From contig JAEUMX010000252.1 in the NCBI GenBank assembly GCA_016791285.1, forward strand, positions 1-22,544: DNA of 22,544 nt, given 5' to 3'. Shown here one piece after another: positions 16,797 to 22,544 of this stretch. The notes under the pieces are model-generated. The model was not told the DNA's origin. It saw only the letters and a program-made list of their open reading frames with translations, and did no database searches. The position numbers were made by a program, and so were the translations under genes. Each line of letters opens with the position of its first letter. Positions within the stretch are counted from its first letter, which is position 1. Origin of the DNA: Burkholderiales bacterium. Its GTDB lineage: Bacteria; Pseudomonadota; Gammaproteobacteria; Burkholderiales; JAEUMW01.

Positions 16797-17063
16797 ATGA
16801 ACATTTTTGTTGGCAACCTCGCCGAAGCCGTATCGGACGTCGAGCTCGCCGAGCTGTTCAAGGCGTTCGGGCAGGTCAAGTCGGTCGAAGTAAAGCGCGA
16901 GCTCTTCACCGGCAAGTGCCGTGGCTTCGCGTTCGTGGAGATGCCGGGCAAGAACCACTCGCTCGCCGCCATTGCCGGTCTCAACGGCAAGGAGTTCTGC
17001 GGGCAGCCGCTCAAGGTGCACGAAGCGCGCGACCGGCCCAACGGCGGCGGCCGGCGGCGGTAA
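16797..17063 (+). CDS. RRM-domain RNA-binding protein
   Basis: An 88-residue single RNA-recognition-motif protein with a short basic tail. RNP2 is IFVGNL (3-8) and RNP1 is CRGFAFVEM (40-48); the end is RPNGGGRRR. Small bacterial RRM proteins of this kind bind single-stranded RNA and are often cold- or stress-responsive. A good ribosome site (AGGAGA) lies before the ATG. Location directly behind rhlE, ahead of a shared terminator, suggests that helicase and RNA-binding protein are made together. Confidence 0.93.
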   Translation: MNIFVGNLAEAVSDVELAELFKAFGQVKSVEVKRELFTGKCRGFAFVEMPGKNHSLAAIAGLNGKEFCGQPLKVHEARDRPNGGGRRR

Positions 17064-17087
17064 TCGCCACACACCGCAGTCGCGTCC

Positions 17088-17121
17088 ACGGCGCAGCGTT
17101 TTGGCTGCGCCGTTTTCATTT
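17088..17121 (+). terminator. Rho-independent terminator of the rhlE-RRM unit
   Basis: Perfect 10-bp stem (17088-17097 with 17104-17113), loop GTTTTG, followed by TTTCATTT. It lies 25 bp after the RRM stop codon. It shows a T-run only for rightward transcription, so it is not an obvious terminator for the convergent htpX gene. Confidence 0.85.
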
Positions 17122-17150
17122 CGAGAATCCGAAACGACCTTGCCGTCTGC

Positions 17151-18020
17151 TTACTTGCCCAGCGCCTGCAACGCCGCGATGCGTTGCTCGATCGGCGGAT
17201 GTGTGGAGAACATGGCCATCCAGCCCGGACGGTCGCTGATGCCCATCGCCCGGATTGTCTCGGGCAGCGGACCCGGCTCTACCCGGCCAAGCCGGGCGAG
17301 CGCGTTGATCATCGGCTTCGTGCCGTTGTACTCGGCCGAACCGCGATCGGCGCGGAACTCGCGCTGCCGCGAGAACCAGGCGACGATGATCGACGCGAGC
17401 AGTCCGAACACGATCTGGCACACGATCACGGTGATGAAGTAGCCAGGACCGATGCCGCGCTCGGTGCGGAACACCGTGCGATCGACGATGGTGCCGACGA
17501 TGCGCGAGAGAAAAACCACGAACGTATTCACGACACCCTGCAGCAGTGCCATCGTCACCATGTCACCGTTCGCGACGTGCGCGACCTCGTGCGCCAGCAC
17601 GGCCTCCACTTCCTCGCTGTTCATCGAGTTGAGCAGGCCGGTCGAGACGGCAACCAGCGCGGAGTTCCTGAACGCGCCCGTGGCGAACGCATTCGGCTCC
17701 CCGTCGTAGACCGCGACCTCCGGCATGCCGATCCCGGCCTTCGTGGCGAGCCGGCGCACCGAGTCCACGAGCCACCGTTCGGTTTGACCTTCCGACCCGT
17801 CGATGAGGTGCGCGCCGGTCGACCACTTCGCCATCTGCTTCGACATGAGGAGCGAGATGATGGACCCGGCGAAGCCAACGACCGCCGAGAAGGCGAGCAG
17901 CGGTCCGAGTGCCAGGCCCTCCTGACTCATCGCCTGATCGAGCCCGAGAAGCTTGAGCACGACCGTGATGACCGCCAGGACGGCGACGTTGGTCAGGACG
18001 AAGAGAACGATGCGTTTCAT
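17151..18020 (-). CDS. htpX: HtpX, membrane zinc metalloprotease
   Basis: A 289-residue M48 protease of the inner membrane that degrades misfolded membrane proteins together with FtsH. The zinc motif is HEVAH (144-148) with Glu145 as catalytic base, and REFRAD (220-225) supplies the third ligand Glu221. Four hydrophobic segments (about 4-26, 38-60, 155-178 and 192-215) fit the known topology. The C-terminal [13 protein letters not shown] is a family hallmark. The ATG at 18020 follows a GGAGG ribosome site; the longer frame adds 20 unconserved residues. Confidence 0.96.
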   Translation of the reverse strand: MKRIVLFVLTNVAVLAVITVVLKLLGLDQAMSQEGLALGPLLAFSAVVGFAGSIISLLMSKQMAKWSTGAHLIDGSEGQTERWLVDSVRRLATKAGIGMPEVAVYDGEPNAFATGAFRNSALVAVSTGLLNSMNSEEVEAVLAHEVAHVANGDMVTMALLQGVVNTFVVFLSRIVGTIVDRTVFRTERGIGPGYFITVIVCQIVFGLLASIIVAWFSRQREFRADRGSAEYNGTKPMINALARLGRVEPGPLPETIRAMGISDRPGWMAMFSTHPPIEQRIAALQALGK

Positions 18021-18116
18021 CAAAGCCTCCGGAACGGAAGAGCACCGCGATGCGGCGAAAACCTGCGCACCATTGACCACTCTGCCTGAACGGGGTTCCG
18101 GTCAGGACGCACTGCT

Positions 18117-18145
18117 ATCTCGCGTTGCGCGAGCTGCTTTTCAAG
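18117..18145 (-). promoter_or_regulatory. Possible heat-shock (sigma-32-like) promoter of htpX
   Basis: The minus strand shows CTTGAAA (18139-18145), identical to the sigma-32 -35 consensus. A 14-bp spacer separates it from a poor -10 match CGCGAGAT (18117-18124). A link of htpX to heat and envelope stress is known in enteric bacteria. The weak -10 makes this tentative. Nearby, a 6-bp palindrome (18147-18152 with 18154-18159) sits in the same divergent htpX/OsmC region (18021-18230). Confidence 0.25.
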
Positions 18146-18230
18146 TCCCGCGTCGCGGGGTAAGTTGCGCGGGGATCAGGACCATCCCCAGGATGCACGA
18201 CAACCGTAGCCTTCCCGCAAGGAGAATTCA

Positions 18231-18638
18231 ATGCATATCTCTGTCACCCGTGACCGCACGGGCAAGATGCGTCACGTCGTCCAGGTGCGCCAGCACACCT
18301 TCGCCGTCGACGAAGGCCCGGCCAATGGCGGCGAGGATTCGGGTCCGACACCGCACGATCTCTACGATGCGGCGCTCGCCGCCTGCAAGGCGTTGACGGT
18401 GCTCTGGTACGCGAACCGCAAGCGGATGCCGGTCGAGGACATCGAAGTCACCATCGAGCGCGACGATGCCAACGAGCGCGACGGCGTCTATCGACTCGCC
18501 ACCACGCTCGCGCTCACTGGAGTGCTCACCGAGCCGCAGCGACAGGAGTTGCTCGGCGTGGCGGGGAAATGCCCGGTGCACAAGCTCATGACGCAAGTGA
18601 CGACGGAAGTGCGCACCGAGCTCGCACCGCTACCCTGA
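18231..18638 (+). CDS. OsmC-family peroxiredoxin-like protein
   Basis: A 135-residue OsmC/Ohr-fold protein. The two redox cysteines are present: Cys52 in ALAACKALTVLWYANRK and Cys114 in GKCPVHKLM, the pair that reduces organic hydroperoxides in characterised members. SGPTPHDLYDAALAAC is typical of the general OsmC/YhfA group rather than Ohr. An AAGGAGA ribosome site precedes the ATG. The gene is divergent from htpX and overlaps the end of the histidine phosphatase gene by 9 bp in convergent orientation. Confidence 0.92.
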   Translation: MHISVTRDRTGKMRHVVQVRQHTFAVDEGPANGGEDSGPTPHDLYDAALAACKALTVLWYANRKRMPVEDIEVTIERDDANERDGVYRLATTLALTGVLTEPQRQELLGVAGKCPVHKLMTQVTTEVRTELAPLP

Positions 18639-19232
18639 ATCGCTCGCCGATATCTGCGATCCCGCGCCGATTTCGAGCCACAGCGACTCGCCGTTCTTGC
18701 GCTTGTGCCCGAGCACCGCGGTGCGCGGCAGATGCATGACGTGGCGCGTGACGACGTCCATCACCCACCCGTGTGTGATGGCGAGGATGCGGCCCGACGC
18801 ATGACGATGTCCGATTTCGAGCACGGCCTCGAGCACGCGGTCGGCGAAGTGATCGAGCGACTCGCCTTCCTCGAAGTGGCAGGCGGGATTGCGGCGCGTG
18901 ATCTCCTGGTGCAACCCCGGGTGCGAGATGGAGAGCTCGCTCTTGGGCTTGCCCTGTATCAGTCCGAAGTACCTTTCCTTGAGCCCCTCGTGCAGCGCAG
19001 GCGGCGGCAGCCGCCACGCATCGGCAATGATCTCCGCCGTCTCCGCCGCCCGGCGTAGCGGGCTCGAAACGATCCCCGAAAAACCGCAGTGCGCCAGGCT
19101 TTCCGCGAGCTCGCAGGCCTGGCGGCGGCCGGTCTCGTTGAGCGGTACGTCGATCCACCCCTGCAGGATCTGGGCGATATTCCAATCGGTTTCGCCGTGC
19201 CGGGTCATGCAGATCTTGGTCGCTCGATTCAT
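18630..19232 (-). CDS. Histidine phosphatase family protein (phosphoglycerate mutase-like)
   Basis: A 200-residue enzyme of branch 1 of the histidine phosphatase superfamily. The catalytic RHGE (11-14, nucleophile His12) is followed by NIAQILQGWIDVPLNETG, SSPLRRAAETAEII (56-69) and the second catalytic histidine in ITHGWVMD (152-159). The substrate is uncertain: such proteins include phosphoglycerate mutases, alpha-ribazole phosphatases and broad-specificity phosphatases, and no cobalamin genes are nearby. It is convergent with the OsmC gene and divergent from the acidic small protein. Confidence 0.92.
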   Translation of the reverse strand: MNRATKICMTRHGETDWNIAQILQGWIDVPLNETGRRQACELAESLAHCGFSGIVSSPLRRAAETAEIIADAWRLPPPALHEGLKERYFGLIQGKPKSELSISHPGLHQEITRRNPACHFEEGESLDHFADRVLEAVLEIGHRHASGRILAITHGWVMDVVTRHVMHLPRTAVLGHKRKNGESLWLEIGAGSQISASDSG

Positions 19233-19451
19233 TGTCGCCAGAACGTCTTTTGCGTCGAGAGATTATTGCAGCCCGCCGCACCGGTGTCCAAGCCCGTTAC
19301 AGCTTCATGACGCTGGGCATCGCGCTGCGACCGAACGCGCCGCGGGGCACGACTAGAAAGCGAGGCACACGCGGGCGATCACATTTTGGCAACGCAGATT
19401 GGATACACTGCGCCGGTACTGACAAGAGCAACCGCAAAGGAGGGGAACATC

Positions 19452-19625
19452 ATGCATGCAAACACGCTGCCAGTCGATCCGCGCCGGTATGCGCCGGCGT
19501 GCTACGTCGCCGCGGCCGAGTTCGACCTGCCGAGCGATCCGGACGAGGAAGATTTCGACGACGATGAAGAAGAGGACGACGACTCGGATCGGCTTCAGCT
19601 CGGGCTGGAAGCCGAGTGGCGCTGA
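19452..19625 (+). CDS. Small highly acidic protein, unknown function
   Basis: A 57-residue protein. The N-terminal half is ordinary (MHANTLPVDPRRYAPACYVA), while residues 24-47 are almost entirely Asp and Glu. The ATG at 19452 is selected by a very strong AAAGGAGGGG ribosome site just upstream; an in-frame ATG at 19386 lacks one. I do not recognise a family. Acidic tails of this type occur on nucleic-acid mimics and chaperone-like or metal-binding proteins, but none is indicated here. The following 132-bp gap contains a 7-bp dyad (19665-19671 with 19683-19689) and no further gene. Confidence 0.6.
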   Translation: MHANTLPVDPRRYAPACYVAAAEFDLPSDPDEEDFDDDEEEDDDSDRLQLGLEAEWR

Positions 19626-19757
19626 ACACCGCTCGCGCGACGGTCGTGAACACCTGAGAGGTGGCGTCGTGCCCTGAACGGACACGACGATCCGCGCTTC
19701 GGCAACGAAGCTGTCACATGGATCGCCTATGCTTCGACTTCTCCTCGGGTATCCCCC

Positions 19758-21704
19758 ATGACAGAGAAGCTCAAGATCGTCGGCACCCTCGGCGAAGAGG
19801 CGTTGCTGCTGCCGACCCTCGTGAACGAGGCGCTCGCAGCGAACAGCCGGGCCAAGTACCTCTTCTCCCTCCTGCAAACGGCGCGGTCGCGGGCGGACCG
19901 TCCCGATCGGCCGTTCTCGGATCTGCGTGAGGAACGTCTCGCCAGCGGCGTCGACCAGTCGGAGCTCGACGCCGTCGTAGCCGGCAGCCGACGCAGCCCC
20001 GAAGCGCTTTACCTCATTCCGCACTCGGAAGAGATCGTGCACCGGGCGCTGGACGCCGTGCGCGAGATGGTCGTGCCGCTCGAGGCGGTGGCCGACGGCG
20101 ATGTCGCCAAGAACTTCCTGGCGCGGTTCCAGGCGCTCGCCGCGATGCCGATCCCCGAGGACGACCTGATCGAAGGCGCGTGCATCGACGACATGACGCG
20201 TGTCGACCGCGACCGCGGCGATACGCTGCATCTGCTCGTCATCGACCTGCACAAGGAGCTCAACGTGCTGCAGGCGGCGCTCGCCACGGAGACCGTCGAC
20301 GGGGCGATGACCTACGGACTGGAACCGGGCGATCGCCCGCTGGTTGCGGCCTTCATGCGCGGCGTCAACCGCACCGCGCCGCTCAAGTTCGACCACCCGG
20401 GTCTTGGCACTACTGCGACGCGCTCCGGCAGCCTGGTGGTGATCCAGAACGACATCGGCACCACCGACGCCCATGTCATCGTGGTGCGCATCGCCGGGCT
20501 CGGCGTCACCACCCTCTACTCCGACGTGCATCTGCAGCGCCTGACCTTTCTCGAATCGCTGTTCGGCGACTGGAAGGTGAAGTGGGACGACATCCTCTCG
20601 CGCAAGGACAGCGCAATGGAGGACGGTCTCTATCACCTGTGCGTCGCGCGCTACGAAGCGCGGGATCAGGGCGACCTCGAGGCGTTCCTCGCGTTCCTGG
20701 GCTCGCGGCTGGTCTTCCTCATCGACTGGAACAAGGCGCGCAAGCGTCTGCGCGGCCTGCTCGGCAAGAACGAGGTACAGGAGATCCTGAAGTGGGCGGC
20801 CGACGAGGAGATCGGCCACATGGGGTTTCTCAAGTGCGGCGGCGAGGAGCTTGTCTACCGTGCGCTCGCCCTGGCGGCCAAGGGCGAGTGTCGCGCTGGC
20901 ATGCAGCTCCAGGACCTGCTGTCGCGCGACCACGCGCGGCAGCTCGTGCAGTTCGTCTTCGGCACGACGACCGCGGGACTGCGCCAGGGCATGCAGCTGT
21001 CGCTGATCGAGGACGAGGTCGCGGCCGAGCTGTCGCGGTTTTTTCGCGGCGCCGAAGAGCGGCTGCTGGATATGGCCGCCGAGCACGCCTCGCTCGTCTG
21101 GGAGGTGGCGGCAGGCGTGCGCGACACGCTGCTGCGCGCGCGGCTGCCGGACTGGCCGGTGCATTTCCGACGCAATGCGGCGCGGGCGAAGGCGTGGGAA
21201 TCGCAGGCCGACGAACTCGTGCAGTCGGCGCGCGCCGCGCTTCGCCGCGGCAACTCCGGCGCGTTCGTCTCGCGGCTGGTAGAGGCCGCGGACGAAGCGG
21301 CGGACTGTCTCGAGGACGCCGCGTTCCGGCTGACCACGCTGCCGGAGGACGGCGACGGCGACCTGTGCCGGCAGCTCGAGGGCCTCTCGCGACTGGTGCT
21401 TTCCGCCGCCCAGGAATACGTGAAGGTGGTGGCTACCGCGCGAAGGGATTCCGCGCGAGGACATGCAGGATTTTCTGTCGGGCATCTACCGTATCGTCGC
21501 GCTCGAGCACGAGTGCGACGACGCGCAGCGCGCCACCGAGGCGGTGCTGGTCGCGAAGGCCGGCAGCTTCCGCGAGCTCTACGTCCTGTCGGAGACCGGC
21601 AAGAACCTCGAGCAGGCCGCCGACGAGCTCATGGGCGTCGCCCTCAGGTTTCGCGACCACGTGCTGAACGAAGTGGTTGCCCAATGAATGGAGCGTCGCG
21701 ATGA
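19758..21704 (+). CDS. DUF47/PhoU-like protein, frameshifted near its 3' end
   Basis: A helix-rich protein that probably belongs to the DUF47/PhoU-like group. The first ~561 codons read well (segments LVIDLHKELNVLQAALATETVDGAM and IDWNKARKRLRGLLGKNEVQ, and a PhoU-like helical C-terminal part). After about 21441 the frame becomes an arginine-rich shadow. The expected sequence (REGIPREDMQDFLSGIYRIV, ending HVLNEVVAQ) continues in the +1 frame to a stop at 21685-21687. Loss of one CG from the run near 21438-21442 explains the shift; restoring it gives about 643 residues. The intended stop lies 13 bp before the pyruvate phosphate dikinase ATG, so the two genes are an operon. A role in phosphate or PEP/pyruvate control is inference. 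The ribosome site is weak. Confidence 0.7.
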   Translation: MTEKLKIVGTLGEEALLLPTLVNEALAANSRAKYLFSLLQTARSRADRPDRPFSDLREERLASGVDQSELDAVVAGSRRSPEALYLIPHSEEIVHRALDAVREMVVPLEAVADGDVAKNFLARFQALAAMPIPEDDLIEGACIDDMTRVDRDRGDTLHLLVIDLHKELNVLQAALATETVDGAMTYGLEPGDRPLVAAFMRGVNRTAPLKFDHPGLGTTATRSGSLVVIQNDIGTTDAHVIVVRIAGLGVTTLYSDVHLQRLTFLESLFGDWKVKWDDILSRKDSAMEDGLYHLCVARYEARDQGDLEAFLAFLGSRLVFLIDWNKARKRLRGLLGKNEVQEILKWAADEEIGHMGFLKCGGEELVYRALALAAKGECRAGMQLQDLLSRDHARQLVQFVFGTTTAGLRQGMQLSLIEDEVAAELSRFFRGAEERLLDMAAEHASLVWEVAAGVRDTLLRARLPDWPVHFRRNAARAKAWESQADELVQSARAALRRGNSGAFVSRLVEAADEAADCLEDAAFRLTTLPEDGDGDLCRQLEGLSRLVLSAAQEYVKVVATARRDSARGHAGFSVGHLPYRRARARVRRRAARHRGGAGREGRQLPRALRPVGDRQEPRAGRRRAHGRRPQVSRPRAERSGCPMNGASR

Positions 21705-22544
21705 AAGCAAAGTCGGCGTCCCCCGCGGTGTACCTGCTCGGGGGCAGGGGGCAAGCGCCGAAGCTCGGCAGCGTGCAGGACATGGGATTCAAGGCGTACA
21801 ACCTGGCTGCGATGGCCGCCGCCGGCCTGCCGGTGCCGCAGGGCTTCGTGCTGTCGACCGGTTACTGCCGCGAGTGCGATGGATCGAACGGACGGGCGCC
21901 CGCCAACCTGCGCTAGACGCTCGCCGAGGGTATCCGCCATGTCGAGCGCGAGAGCGGGCTTGCCTTCGGCGGCAGGCGCAAGCCGCCGCTGGTGTCGGTG
22001 CGCAGCGGCGCGCCGGTCTCGATGCCGGGCATGATGGAGACGGTGCTCGATGTCGGCGTCAACGACGACACGGTGCACGCGATCGTCCGCGCCACCGGCA
22101 ACCCGCGCCTGGCGTGGGACTGCTACCGTCGCCTGGTGCAGAGCTTCGCCGAGGTGGTGCACGAGTGCGCGCCTGCGCCTTTCGAGGCCCGCCTGGACCG
22201 CTGCCTCGCGGCGTGCGGCGCTGCTTCACCGCAGGAGATCGACTTTCGCAGTCTGGCGGATCTCACGCGGGATTTCCTCACCCTGTTCGAGGAGCAGACC
22301 GGGGCGCCGTTCCCGCAAGACCCGATGGCGCAGCTCGAGGCGGCCACGCTCGCGGTGTTCCGGTCCTGGCGCGCGCCGAAGGCGGCGACCTACCGCCGGA
22401 CCCAGGGCCTCGACGACGCCATGGGCACCGCGGTGACGGTGCAGCGGATGGTGTTCGGCAATGCCGGAGGAATGTCGGGTGCAGGGGTGGCGTTCACGCG
22501 CGATCCTGCCACCGGCGAGAACGCGCTCTACATGGATTTCCTGT
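21701..22544 (+). pseudogene. ppdK: Pyruvate phosphate dikinase, N-terminal part with in-frame amber codon (partial at window edge)
   Basis: PPDK interconverts pyruvate, ATP and phosphate with PEP, AMP and pyrophosphate. The start (VYLLGGRGQAPKLGS, then KAYNLAAMAAAGLPVPQGFV) is the nucleotide-binding N-terminus. The same frame later carries PPLVSVRSGAPVSMPGMMET and QRMVFGNAGGMSGAGVAFTR, both strong PPDK motifs. Between them codon 72 (21914-21916) is TAG. Upstream and downstream parts are in one frame, so a single base change (for example GAG to TAG) explains it. As written, only 71 residues would be made. A GGAG ribosome site precedes the ATG. The gene runs past the window end, so later domains cannot be judged. 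A sequencing error is a fair alternative. Confidence 0.8.

Noticed and set aside
19353..21485. 710-residue open frame on the minus strand
   Set aside because: Antisense to the PhoU-like gene; composition (His, Arg, Gln and Val rich) is that of a reverse-frame shadow and no motif is present.
1..22544. CRISPR arrays, tRNA or rRNA genes, insertion sequences
   Set aside because: No regularly spaced repeats, cloverleaf-like segments, ribosomal RNA stretches or transposase motifs were seen. The only clear long repeat is the TR/VR pair.

Overview
The window is high-GC DNA, densely packed with genes on both strands. The gene set (RhlE-type helicase, RRM protein, HtpX, DUF2760/Hsp70 cluster, DUF2780 lipoprotein, PhoU-like protein next to pyruvate phosphate dikinase) suggests a Gram-negative proteobacterium, most likely a betaproteobacterium. 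That placement rests on gene content and composition, not on a database search.

Left part (1-9368): a diversity-generating retroelement (DGR) sits downstream of a chaperone cluster. An Avd-type accessory gene (7-339, +) is followed by a leftward terminator, a template repeat (TR, 609-733) and a large minus-strand target gene (905-3784). The target protein is DUF4062 - NACHT NTPase - formylglycine-generating-enzyme (FGE)/C-type-lectin fold, and its last exposed segment is the variable repeat (VR, 928-1052). TR and VR align without gaps over 125 bp. On the coding strand 14 of the 24 TR adenines differ in VR, against only 2 of the 101 other positions, which is the signature of adenine-directed mutagenic retrohoming. 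The reverse transcriptase is not in the window and presumably lies just left of position 1. Upstream of the target, on the same strand, are a DUF2760 membrane protein and two divergent Hsp70 proteins, one with a long C-terminal extension. The result is an NLR-like NTPase with a hypermutable sensor surface, possibly linked to a dedicated chaperone set.

Middle part (9583-14836): a fatty-acyl-CoA ligase gene is immediately followed by a thiamine-diphosphate enzyme resembling 2-hydroxyacyl-CoA lyase (HACL2/ILVBL type). The pair fits activation and one-carbon shortening of fatty acids. It converges on a UGT-like glycosyltransferase, preceded on the minus strand by a DUF2780 lipoprotein gene.

Right part (15192-22544): rhlE with a long leader and a small RRM protein form an RNA-metabolism unit closed by a good intrinsic terminator. 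Then come htpX (-), an OsmC-like protein (+), a histidine phosphatase (-), a very acidic 57-residue protein (+), a DUF47/PhoU-like gene broken by a late frameshift, and the start of a pyruvate phosphate dikinase gene with an in-frame amber codon. The window ends inside that gene. The two adjacent lesions mean either decay of this operon or base-call errors near a contig end.
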